Part shown: positions 8,234-15,804 of the stretch, in pieces
Layout: each line of letters opens with the position of its first letter
How positions within the stretch are numbered: the stretch's first letter is position 1
NCBI GenBank assembly: GCA_965213905.1
Contig: OZ243922.1
Span: forward strand, 1,488,001-1,552,000
Origin: SIRX01 sp965213905
Lineage (GTDB): Bacteria > Actinomycetota > Rubrobacteria > Rubrobacterales > Rubrobacteraceae
Length of the DNA: 64,000 nt
Direction of reading: 5' to 3'
The notes under the pieces: model-generated
Seen by the model: the letters and a program-made list of their open reading frames with translations, nothing else
Told to the model about the DNA's origin: nothing
The model's database searches: none
Position numbers and translations under genes: made by a program

Positions 8234-9082
8234 ATGGCTTTATTGCGAGGGGTAAGTTACATTTTGGCCCAGGGGATGATCAATCCAGAGCGCACAAGAG
8301 CCGGCAGAGATTCAGCGGACATCGCCGTCCGGGTTGCCGCGTACCCGGAGAACGAGCCGCCCGAGGTGACGGAGGTTGCTGCCTCCAATCCCCGCTCGGC
8401 CACGCCGAAGTTTTTAGGGCTCGTAATGGAAAAGGCCGAGGAGCTCGGTGGGGGAGTGCCGGAAGTTGCCGTTCGGGAAGTCGTCGAGAACCTTTTGCAC
8501 GCCTCTTACAGGGGGGTGGTCATCTCCGTATTAGATGGTGGCCGTACCGTGCGGGTCTCCGACAAAGGCCCGGGGATAGAGGACAAGGATCGGGCCCTAG
8601 AGTTCGGTTTCTCCGGGGCCACCCCGGAAGCTCTACGGAACATTCGCGGGATAGGGGCGGGCCTCGGCATCGCGCGAGTAGCGGTTTCGGAGGCCGGTGG
8701 CCGGATATCCATCGAGGACAACATAGGCGGCGGCACCGTAACGACGATCTCCATACCAGGCGAAGGCGACCCAATCGAGGATAAACCGGTCGAGGGCCGC
8801 CCGCCCAACGCGAAGGCGGAGCAGCGTAAGTACCCCGGCGGAGTACCCCGCATGAACATCTCGGACAGGCAGCAGAACGCCCTGGTGACCATTGTCGAGT
8901 GCGGCGAGGCCGGCCCTTCGACCGTGGCGGAGAGGTTGGGGATCAGCGTAAGCACCGCGTACAGGGATTTGTCCGTTCTCGAAGAACACGGCCTGGTGTT
9001 CTCGGACGAAACCGGAAAACGATTGGTGTCCCCGTTGGGCCGGGACCTGGTCGAAACCATCGTAAGCTCCTGGGTGAAGTAG
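8234..9082 (+). CDS. GHKL ATPase/winged-helix protein preceding dnaA
   Basis: Not a gene I can name. The 282-residue product has a histidine-kinase-type ATP-binding domain at about residues 60-175, with N-box EVAVREVVENLL, G1 box VSDKGPGIED and G2 box GIGAGLGIARV. A proline- and lysine-rich linker follows, then a C-terminal winged helix at about 210-280 (TVAERLGISVSTAYRDLSVLEEHGLV). I see no phospho-acceptor domain, sensor or membrane segment, so it is not an ordinary sensor kinase. The frame stays open back to 8045, but that would place the DnaA boxes in coding sequence. I chose ATG 8234, which follows TTGAGG. It ends 3 nt before dnaA and is surely co-transcribed with it. An ATP-dependent DNA-binding regulator of initiation is my inference. 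Confidence 0.8.
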   Translation: MALLRGVSYILAQGMINPERTRAGRDSADIAVRVAAYPENEPPEVTEVAASNPRSATPKFLGLVMEKAEELGGGVPEVAVREVVENLLHASYRGVVISVLDGGRTVRVSDKGPGIEDKDRALEFGFSGATPEALRNIRGIGAGLGIARVAVSEAGGRISIEDNIGGGTVTTISIPGEGDPIEDKPVEGRPPNAKAEQRKYPGGVPRMNISDRQQNALVTIVECGEAGPSTVAERLGISVSTAYRDLSVLEEHGLVFSDETGKRLVSPLGRDLVETIVSSWVK

Positions 9083-9085
9083 GTC

Positions 9086-10438
9086 GTGGCACCCGGGGTG
9101 AAAGAAGTTTGGACCGAAGTACTGGATCGCGTCTCAGAGCACATAAACACGCCCTCTTTCAAAGTCTGGTTTGAAGGTACAAAGCCCGTGGGCCTCTGGG
9201 AGAACCAGCTAGAGATCTCCGTACCGAACTCTTTCGCCAAAGAGTACATAGAAAGTCGTTTTCGGCCCGTTCTGGAAGAGGCTTTGGGTACCGTGCTGGA
9301 CCGCGACGACTCCAGGTTGGTGGTTAGTATCGGCGGACAACGCGGGACGGTACCGGAAGGCAATGGCGCCGCCGCGGAGTCCGCGGAATCCGTGCTGAAC
9401 GCCCGCGCCCCGGCGTCCGCCCGGGAACGTTACACTTTCGACAGCTTCGTCATAGGCGCCGGCAATCGGTTCGCCCACGCGGCTACTCTGGCGGTGGCCG
9501 AATCTCCCGGCGTCGTGTACAACCCGCTCTTTATCTACGGTGGGGTGGGGTTAGGAAAAACCCACCTCCTGCGCGCCGTTGGGTCTTACGTGATGGATCA
9601 GGACCCGAGCATGCGCGTCCGGTACGTTACGTGCGAGCAGTTCACGAACGACTTCATCAACTCGATGAGGGACAACGAGCCGCTCGGCTTCCAAAAGCGC
9701 TACCGGGAAAACGACGTACTGCTTGTGGACGACATACAGTTTTTAGAGAATAAGGTCGAGACTCAGGAAGCCTTTTTCCACACCTTCAATACGCTCTACG
9801 AGGACAACAAGCAGATCGCCATAGCCTCGGACCGGCACCCGAAGTACATTCAAACGTTGGAGAACCGGCTCGTGAGCCGCTTCGAATGGGGCCTCGTAAC
9901 CGACATACAGCCTCCCGACCTCGAAACGCGCATCGCCATCTTGCGTAAAAAGGCAATCCTGGACAACCTGGAAGTGGACGACGAAGTGCTCACGTTTATA
10001 GCCTCCAAGGTGTCCACGAATATCCGGGAACTCGAAGGCGCCCTGGTCCGCATCCTCGCTTACTCCTCACTTTACGGGAGAAAGGTGAGCGTGCCGCTGG
10101 CCGAAGAGGTGCTCAGGGACATACTCCCGGACTCGGACTACCGGGAGATCCCGGTAGAGCTCATCCAGCACGAGGTCTGCCGATACTTTAGCGTCGCGAA
10201 GCAAGACCTGGTGGGCACCAGCCGGACGAAAGCTTTCGCCTACCCGCGCCAAGTCGCCATGTACCTCTGCCGGGAACTCACCGACGAATCTCTGCCGAAG
10301 ATCGGCAAAGCTTTCGGGGGAAGAGACCACTCCACCGTGATGCACGCTACCAGCAAAATCTCGAACCTTATAAACAACGACCGCGACACCTTCAACCAGA
10401 TACACGAGATCACGTACCACATCAAAAGCAAGAGGTAG
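9086..10438 (+). CDS. dnaA: Chromosomal replication initiator DnaA
   Basis: AAA+ initiator that binds DnaA boxes and unwinds oriC. The product has 450 residues. Domain I is at about 1-80 and a short linker carries an alanine-rich stretch. The AAA+ domain has Walker A GGVGLGKTHLL at about 150 and Walker B VLLVDDIQFLENK. Domain IV carries the DNA-binding signature GGRDHSTVMHA near residue 410. The GTG start at 9086 lies 3 nt after the preceding ATPase gene. DnaA boxes flank the pair on both sides, so autoregulation is expected. Confidence 0.98.
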   Translation: MAPGVKEVWTEVLDRVSEHINTPSFKVWFEGTKPVGLWENQLEISVPNSFAKEYIESRFRPVLEEALGTVLDRDDSRLVVSIGGQRGTVPEGNGAAAESAESVLNARAPASARERYTFDSFVIGAGNRFAHAATLAVAESPGVVYNPLFIYGGVGLGKTHLLRAVGSYVMDQDPSMRVRYVTCEQFTNDFINSMRDNEPLGFQKRYRENDVLLVDDIQFLENKVETQEAFFHTFNTLYEDNKQIAIASDRHPKYIQTLENRLVSRFEWGLVTDIQPPDLETRIAILRKKAILDNLEVDDEVLTFIASKVSTNIRELEGALVRILAYSSLYGRKVSVPLAEEVLRDILPDSDYREIPVELIQHEVCRYFSVAKQDLVGTSRTKAFAYPRQVAMYLCRELTDESLPKIGKAFGGRDHSTVMHATSKISNLINNDRDTFNQIHEITYHIKSKR

Positions 10439-10537
10439 AAGTAGAAATCCTCTATCCGAAAAACGGCGAAATATGCGATTACCCCTCCCCTCAAGGGAAC
10501 CAACTTTGTAACAAGACCCAAGACTTGAAGTCTAAAG

Positions 10538-10916
10538 TTATCCACATTCTATCCACAGCACGACCCCCGGCTGTGGATAACTGCTCGCGTGTTATCCACA
10601 ATTCTAGCGAGTTATCCACACAACCTGTGGATAACTCCTCTATCCTGTGGAAAACAACATACGATAATTCGTATATGGAGCTATTTAATGACTGCATAGT
10701 AATGTAGTTTGTGGATAAACTTGTGGATAAGAGGGGTGAAACCTGTGGATAAACTTGTGGATAGTTTTGTGGATAACTTTGTTCTGTGGATAAGTCGGGA
10801 GTTATCCACATTTTATCCACAAGAAATCTTGAGTTATCCACATTTTTGTCCACAGGCTCGGTGAGGGTTAAGGGTTTTAAGTAAAAGGAATTTTGGGGGT
10901 TATCCACATATCCACA
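10538..10916. other. Main oriC: array of 19 DnaA boxes
   Basis: Between dnaA and dnaN I count 14 perfect 9-mers. In TTATCCACA orientation they start at 10538, 10592, 10612, 10802, 10813, 10834 and 10900. In TGTGGATAA orientation they start at 10572, 10626, 10710, 10722, 10744, 10768 and 10785. Five one-mismatch boxes start at 10549, 10646, 10756, 10846 and 10908. From 10710 to 10793 all boxes point one way; from 10802 onward all point the other, so the array is roughly mirror-symmetric around 10797. The rest of 10439-10537 shows nothing clear. Confidence 0.97.
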
Positions 10917-10918
10917 GG

Positions 10919-10972
10919 CCTTATTATTATTAGTATTCTAATAAATATATGGTTTAAGTAGTAATAATAAGG
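10919..10972. other. AT-rich DNA unwinding element of oriC
   Basis: Almost pure A/T between the last DnaA box and dnaN. A short GGCC separates the box at 10908-10916 from TTATTATTATTAG, whose complementary strand reads as consecutive DnaA-trio triplets. Perfect 11-bp inverted arms flank the element: CCTTATTATTA at 10919-10929 and TAATAATAAGG at 10962-10972. The order box, GC spacer, trios, AT-rich core, dnaN resembles the basal unwinding system described for B. subtilis. Confidence 0.85.
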
Positions 10973-10988
10973 AAAGAAGGAGGACGCT

Positions 10989-12134
10989 ATGAGGGTAGTT
11001 TGCAACACTGATAACTTTAGTAAGAAACTGGCTCTGGCTTCGCGGGGGGTCTCTGCCAGGTCTGCGGTTCAGGTACTCGGCGGGATACTGTTGGAGGCGG
11101 GGGAGGGGTCGGTAAAACTTTCGGCCACGGATATGGAGTTGTCCATTCAGACTTCGGCGCCGGCGGAGGTCGAGGAAGAGGGGCGGGTGGTTATACCGGC
11201 CAGGATCTTCAACGACATCGTGCGGTCGTTGCCGGGGGGGCAGCTTTCCTTGGAGTACGACCAGTCGGCCGGGACGGTGAAGCTCGCGGCGAGAGAGAAC
11301 GAGTACACGATCCGGGCTTACGCCGCGGAGGATTTTCCGCAGCTCCCACAATTCGAAGGGGAGAATTCGTTCAAAATGCCTGGGGAAACGTTGGTGGAGA
11401 CGGTCGAGAAAGTCTCGCGGTCTTACTCGCGGGACGAGACGCGGCCGGTGCTGACGGGGATCCTGATCAGCTTCGAGGAGTCAAGGGTCAAAATGGTGAC
11501 GACGGACTCCTACAGGCTTTCGATAAAAGAAAGCGAGCTGGCGAGCACGTTCGACGGCGAGCGGGAAGCGATAGTGCCCGCCCGGGCCATGCAGGAGGTC
11601 GGGCGGATCTTCTCCGGCTCGGACGAGGAGCAGATAGAGGCGGCGCTATCCGAGAACCAGGCGCTGTTCCGTATCGGGGACGTGTTGCTCGGCACGCGGC
11701 TGATAGACGGTAACTTTCCGGAGTACAAGCGGTTGTTGCCGACGAGCTTCGAGCGCGAGATCTCCGTGGACCGGGAAGAGTTGATAAGTACGTTGCGCCG
11801 GGTGAACCTCTTTGCCCAGCGCCAGACGCCGCCGGTGCCGGTGAGCCTCGCGTTCTCGGATGGCGCGGTCGAGGTCATCGTTCGCAACGGCGAGGTGGGG
11901 GAGGCCCACGAGAAGTTATCTGCGTCCAGCGAGGACGAGTTCAGCATTTCGTTCAACCCGGGATACCTGCTGGACGGGGTTTCGGCGGTAGATACGGAGA
12001 ACGTCCTCTTCAAGCTCAACGAGTCGCTCAAGCCCGGCCTGATCGTGCCCGGCTCCAAGGACGGAAACGGGGGCGGCGAAGAAACGGACTTCCTGTACCT
12101 GATCATGCCGATGCGGGACCCGGCGCAGGGCTAA
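10989..12134 (+). CDS. dnaN: DNA polymerase III sliding clamp (beta subunit)
   Basis: Ring-shaped processivity clamp of 381 residues, made of three similar folds. N-terminal RSAVQVLGGILLEA, then SRDETRPVLTGILISF and EVGRIFSG in the middle, match bacterial DnaN. The C-terminus, DFLYLIMPMRDPAQG, retains the MPMR motif of the clamp, which contributes to the binding pocket for clamp partners. The ATG follows a strong AAGGAGG site. It is the first gene downstream of oriC and leads into the S4 gene and recF. Confidence 0.97.
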   Translation: MRVVCNTDNFSKKLALASRGVSARSAVQVLGGILLEAGEGSVKLSATDMELSIQTSAPAEVEEEGRVVIPARIFNDIVRSLPGGQLSLEYDQSAGTVKLAARENEYTIRAYAAEDFPQLPQFEGENSFKMPGETLVETVEKVSRSYSRDETRPVLTGILISFEESRVKMVTTDSYRLSIKESELASTFDGEREAIVPARAMQEVGRIFSGSDEEQIEAALSENQALFRIGDVLLGTRLIDGNFPEYKRLLPTSFEREISVDREELISTLRRVNLFAQRQTPPVPVSLAFSDGAVEVIVRNGEVGEAHEKLSASSEDEFSISFNPGYLLDGVSAVDTENVLFKLNESLKPGLIVPGSKDGNGGGEETDFLYLIMPMRDPAQG

Positions 12135-12140
12135 CCTGAT

Positions 12141-12341
12141 TTGGAACCGGAGTTATCCCCAAACACCACCCTCGGCCAGGCGCTCAAGATTTGGGGCGTC
12201 GCCGGGACCGGCGGTGAGGCTAAAGTCCTGATCCAATTCGGAGAAGTCCTGGTAAACGGCGAGGTCGAGACCCGCCGGGGGCGTAAACTTCAGGAAGGCG
12301 ACGTGGTCGAGGTGGGAGACGAGCGGCTGGAGGTAAGCTAG
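12141..12341 (+). CDS. S4-domain RNA-binding protein (YaaA/RlbA type)
   Basis: Small S4-like protein of 66 residues with TTLGQALKIWGV and the S4 core GEVLVNGEVETRRGRKLQEGD. Homologues sit between dnaN and recF in many Gram-positives. The exact role is unsettled; an RNA- or ribosome-related function is the family inference. The start is TTG at 12141, 6 nt after dnaN. The stop overlaps the recF GTG by one base, so the two are translationally coupled. Confidence 0.88.
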   Translation: MEPELSPNTTLGQALKIWGVAGTGGEAKVLIQFGEVLVNGEVETRRGRKLQEGDVVEVGDERLEVS

Positions 12342-13456
12342 TGGCCTGCCTCCGGGCGCTCCGGCTGGTCAACTTCCGCAACTACGCCGACGAGACTGTC
12401 CTTCTATCCCCCGGTCTTAACGTCGTAGTCGGGGACAACGCCCGGGGCAAGACGAACCTCATAGAAGCCGTCACCTTCGCCGCCACCGGCTCCACACCCC
12501 GCACCGCCAAGGAGAACGAGGTCGTCCGCTGGGGCGAGGACTTCTGCCGCGCCGAAGCCCGCATAGCCCTGGAAGACGGCGAACGTAAAGTCGCCATCGG
12601 CTACGCCCCCGGCCAGAAGAAACGCCTGACAGTGGACGGGGCCCCGGTGCAATCCCTGACGGAGTACGCCGCCGGCGGCGCCGGGGTGCGCGTGATCAAC
12701 TTCTTCCCCGACGACATCCGCGTCGTTAAAGGCGCCCCCGCCGACCGCCGGGAATTCCTGGACGACCTGCTCTCTTCGCTGCGACCCTCCTACGCCCGGG
12801 CCGCCGCCGACTACGCCAAAGCCGTTCAGCACCGCAACCAACTCCTGCGGCGCATCCGGGACGGCTACTCGTCCGGGAAGACCCTAGCGACCTGGGACCG
12901 AAAGGTCGTGGAGCTTGGGGAGGAGGTACTCAAAGGCCGAACGGCGGCGGTGGAGCCCCTCGAAGAACTGTTCAAAGATTCTCTAAGGCTCCTATACGGC
13001 TCCGAGAAGGCCGCGTTACGGTACTCCTATAGCGCGCCTCTCGAAAGCTATTCGGAGACGCTCAGAGGGGCACACAGCGCCGATGTCGAGCGCGGCACGA
13101 CCTCGGTGGGGCCGCACCGGGACGACTTCGAGTTGCTGCTCGGCGGGGTGAACCTGACGACGTTCGGGTCTCAGGGGCAGCAGCGGCTGGCGACGCTGGC
13201 CTTGAAGTTCGCGGCGCGGGACTATGTGCGGTGGGCGACGGGGGAGGACCCGATCCTGCTCTTCGACGACGTCATGAGCGAGCTGGACGAACAGCGCCGG
13301 GAGTATCTGGCCGACTACTTTTTGGAGAGCACGCAAGCCCTGATCTCCACCACCAACCTCGAATATTTCCGTCCGGACGTGCTCGAACGTTCCCGCGTAA
13401 TCCGTATACCTGGCGGTGCGGTCGCAAATGCTACAATGGGTGGTGCGCGGAAGTAG
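12341..13456 (+). CDS. recF: DNA replication and repair protein RecF
   Basis: SMC-like ATPase of 371 residues that helps load RecA at gaps and supports fork restart. It starts RALRLVNFRNYADE and has Walker A GDNARGKTNLIEA at about residues 31-43. The ABC-type signature region is GSQGQQRLATLALKFA, and Walker B is LLFDDVMSELDEQRR. The GTG start overlaps the S4 gene stop by one base. The order dnaN-S4-recF-gyrB is classic. Confidence 0.96.
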   Translation: MACLRALRLVNFRNYADETVLLSPGLNVVVGDNARGKTNLIEAVTFAATGSTPRTAKENEVVRWGEDFCRAEARIALEDGERKVAIGYAPGQKKRLTVDGAPVQSLTEYAAGGAGVRVINFFPDDIRVVKGAPADRREFLDDLLSSLRPSYARAAADYAKAVQHRNQLLRRIRDGYSSGKTLATWDRKVVELGEEVLKGRTAAVEPLEELFKDSLRLLYGSEKAALRYSYSAPLESYSETLRGAHSADVERGTTSVGPHRDDFELLLGGVNLTTFGSQGQQRLATLALKFAARDYVRWATGEDPILLFDDVMSELDEQRREYLADYFLESTQALISTTNLEYFRPDVLERSRVIRIPGGAVANATMGGARK

Positions 13457-13509
13457 GGTAAACGAAGGCGAAAAAGGCTTATTTAAGCGCCAAAGCCGCT
13501 AAAATCCCG

Positions 13510-13538
13510 TTGGGAAAATGTCCGGGATGTGTTAGAAT
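13510..13538 (+). promoter_or_regulatory. Predicted gyrB promoter
   Basis: A -35-like TTGGGA at 13510-13515 and a -10 TAGAAT at 13533-13538 are separated by 17 bp, in the 158-bp gap after recF. A short inverted repeat (ATCCCG at 13504 and CGGGAT at 13523) overlaps it and could be an operator, for example for supercoiling control. That is speculative. Confidence 0.55.
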
Positions 13539-13614
13539 CCAGCGGTGCAGAGGTATATCGAAAAAAGTTCGCGTTGTTCCAACGAATTCCCAAGTTTGAG
13601 GAGGATCGTCTCTT

Positions 13615-15561
13615 TTGGCGGATAAGACGGCTGTCAAGAATTCCAGTAGCTCTTACGATGCAAGTTCCATCCAGGTTCTGGAGGGCCTCGAAGCCGTCAA
13701 GCGAAGGCCGGGGATGTACATCGGGTCCACCGGACCACAAGGCCTGCATCACCTCGTATGGGAGATCGTCGACAACTCCATAGACGAGGCGCTGGCGGGG
13801 TACTGCTCGGAAATTTTGGTCACCGTCCATCAGGACAACTCAGTCTCCGTGACCGACGACGGGCGTGGTATGCCGGTCGGCGCGATGGAGAAGTACGGCA
13901 AGTCCGCAACCGAGGTCATCCTGACGACGCTGCACGCCGGCGGGAAGTTCGACGGGCAGGGATACAAGGTCTCCGGTGGCTTGCACGGCGTCGGGGCTTC
14001 GGTCGTGAACGCGCTATCGGAGTGGCTGGAGATCGAAATCCGTCGCGAGGGACATTTGTGGAGCCAGCGCTACGAGCGCGGCTTTCCCGTTGGGGAGTTG
14101 ACAAAGGACCGGAAGCTCAAAAAGGGCGAGGGGACCGGCACGACCATTAGTTTCATGCCGGACCCGGAGGTATTCACCGAGACGCAGAAGTTTTCGTACG
14201 ATACGTTGACCCGCCGCTTTCGGGAGTCGGCGTTTCTGAACAAGGGACTGAAGATCCGGGTCGTAGACGAACAAGAAGAAGACCGGGATGTCACCTACCA
14301 GTACGAAGGCGGCATTCGGGACTTCGTCGAGCACATCAACGACGCGAAAGACCCGGTCCACAAGACCATCTTCTACATGGAGCGCGAGGACGCGGCGGGA
14401 GAAGTCGAGGTCGCGCTGCAGTGGAACAACGGTTTCCAGGACTCGGTGTTTACGTTCGCCAACAACATCAACACGAACGAAGGTGGGGCTCATCTGTCGG
14501 GGTTCCGGTCGGCGTTGTCGCGTACGATCAACGCCTACGCCCGGAGCAAGGGGCTCCTAAAAGAAAAAGAAGACAGCCTGACCGGCGACGACATCCGGGA
14601 GGGGCTGGCGGCGGTCATCTCTGTAAAACTCTCCGAACCGCAGTTCGAGGGGCAGACAAAGACCAAGCTCGGCAACACCGAGGTAAAGGGACTCGTCGAA
14701 AGCTCCACCAATAGTTTCTTGGCGGAGTTCCTGGAGGAACGTCCAGGAGAGGCGAAGGCTATCGTAAACAAGGCGCTCCAGGCCGCGCGGGCGCGGCAGG
14801 CGGCCCGGAAGGTGCGGGATACGATCCGCAAGGGTTATCTCGAAAGCTCGACGCTGCCGGGCAAGCTGGCGGATTGTTCGTCGAAGGACCCGGAGCGCAG
14901 TGAGATCTACATCGTCGAGGGCGACTCGGCGGGTGGTTCGGCCAAACAGGGCCGGGACCGGAACTTTCAGGCGATACTGCCGTTGCGCGGCAAGATCCTG
15001 AACGTCGAGAAGGCCAACATGAATAAGGTCCTCTCCAACGTGGAGATACAGGCCATGATCTCTGCGATCGGGGCCGGCGTTGCGGATACATTCACCCTGG
15101 AGAACACCCGGTACAACAAGATCGTCATCATGACCGACGCCGACGTGGACGGGAGTCACATTCGGACGCTCGTGCTGACGTTCCTGTTCCGCAACATGCC
15201 GGAGTTGATTGAGGCCGGCTACGTGTACATCGCCCAGCCGCCGCTCTATAAGGTTACGCACCAGCGCAAGGACTACTACGTTTACAACGAGCGCGAGTTG
15301 CAGGAAACGCTGGCCCGCCTGAACGCCAACGGAGGCTCCGCCAACGCCAGCATCGGGCGCTTCAAGGGCCTGGGGGAGATGAACCCGACCCAACTTTGGG
15401 AGACGACGATGGACCCGGAGCAGCGGACGTTCCTGCAGGTAACGGTCGAGTCCGCCGCGGTCGCCGACGAGCTATTCACGGCGCTAATGGGCGACAAGGT
15501 CGAGCCGCGCCGGCTGTTTATCGAAGAGAACGCCAAGGAAGTGAAGAACCTGGATGCGTGA
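13615..15561 (+). CDS. gyrB: DNA gyrase subunit B
   Basis: ATPase subunit of gyrase, which introduces negative supercoils with GyrA; 648 residues, the usual length without an insert. The GHKL ATPase domain carries EIVDNSIDEALAG and DDGRGMPVG. The transducer follows. The TOPRIM domain has IVEGDSAGGSAKQGRDR and the metal-binding DADVDGSHIRTL. The C-terminus has the GyrB tail GRFKGLGEMNP. The start is a TTG at 13615 preceded by GAGGAGG, giving MADKTAVKNSS. Confidence 0.97.
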   Translation: MADKTAVKNSSSSYDASSIQVLEGLEAVKRRPGMYIGSTGPQGLHHLVWEIVDNSIDEALAGYCSEILVTVHQDNSVSVTDDGRGMPVGAMEKYGKSATEVILTTLHAGGKFDGQGYKVSGGLHGVGASVVNALSEWLEIEIRREGHLWSQRYERGFPVGELTKDRKLKKGEGTGTTISFMPDPEVFTETQKFSYDTLTRRFRESAFLNKGLKIRVVDEQEEDRDVTYQYEGGIRDFVEHINDAKDPVHKTIFYMEREDAAGEVEVALQWNNGFQDSVFTFANNINTNEGGAHLSGFRSALSRTINAYARSKGLLKEKEDSLTGDDIREGLAAVISVKLSEPQFEGQTKTKLGNTEVKGLVESSTNSFLAEFLEERPGEAKAIVNKALQAARARQAARKVRDTIRKGYLESSTLPGKLADCSSKDPERSEIYIVEGDSAGGSAKQGRDRNFQAILPLRGKILNVEKANMNKVLSNVEIQAMISAIGAGVADTFTLENTRYNKIVIMTDADVDGSHIRTLVLTFLFRNMPELIEAGYVYIAQPPLYKVTHQRKDYYVYNERELQETLARLNANGGSANASIGRFKGLGEMNPTQLWETTMDPEQRTFLQVTVESAAVADELFTALMGDKVEPRRLFIEENAKEVKNLDA

Positions 15562-15567
15562 TCTGCG

Positions 15568-15804
15568 ATGACCTCTTCTTTGATCTTCTGGGAAGTTCTA
15601 ACGTTCGTAGTGCTACTGGCTGTCTTCCTTCTGACCTTCTCTGCAATCCGTCGGCGCAGGAATAGACTCCGCGAACTATCTGAAAGTTCGGCGGACGATG
15701 CTTCCGCCGAGGAAACATTGGATAAACGCTACGCAAACGGAGAAATAAGCCGGGAGGAGTACCAGACTATCCGGGACGATATAACGAGGAAACAAAATGC
15801 TTGA
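15568..15804 (+). CDS. Small membrane protein with C-terminal SHOCT motif
   Basis: A 78-residue protein between gyrB (6 nt upstream) and gyrA (8-nt overlap). It has one N-terminal transmembrane helix (about residues 6-27), a basic RRRRNRLREL stretch facing the cytoplasm, and a C-terminal SHOCT-like helical hairpin (EETLDKRYANGEISREEYQTI). SHOCT motifs are common at the ends of membrane proteins and are thought to be oligomerisation or targeting modules. The role is unknown. Its coupled position in the gyrase operon is unusual. Confidence 0.8.
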   Translation: MTSSLIFWEVLTFVVLLAVFLLTFSAIRRRRNRLRELSESSADDASAEETLDKRYANGEISREEYQTIRDDITRKQNA

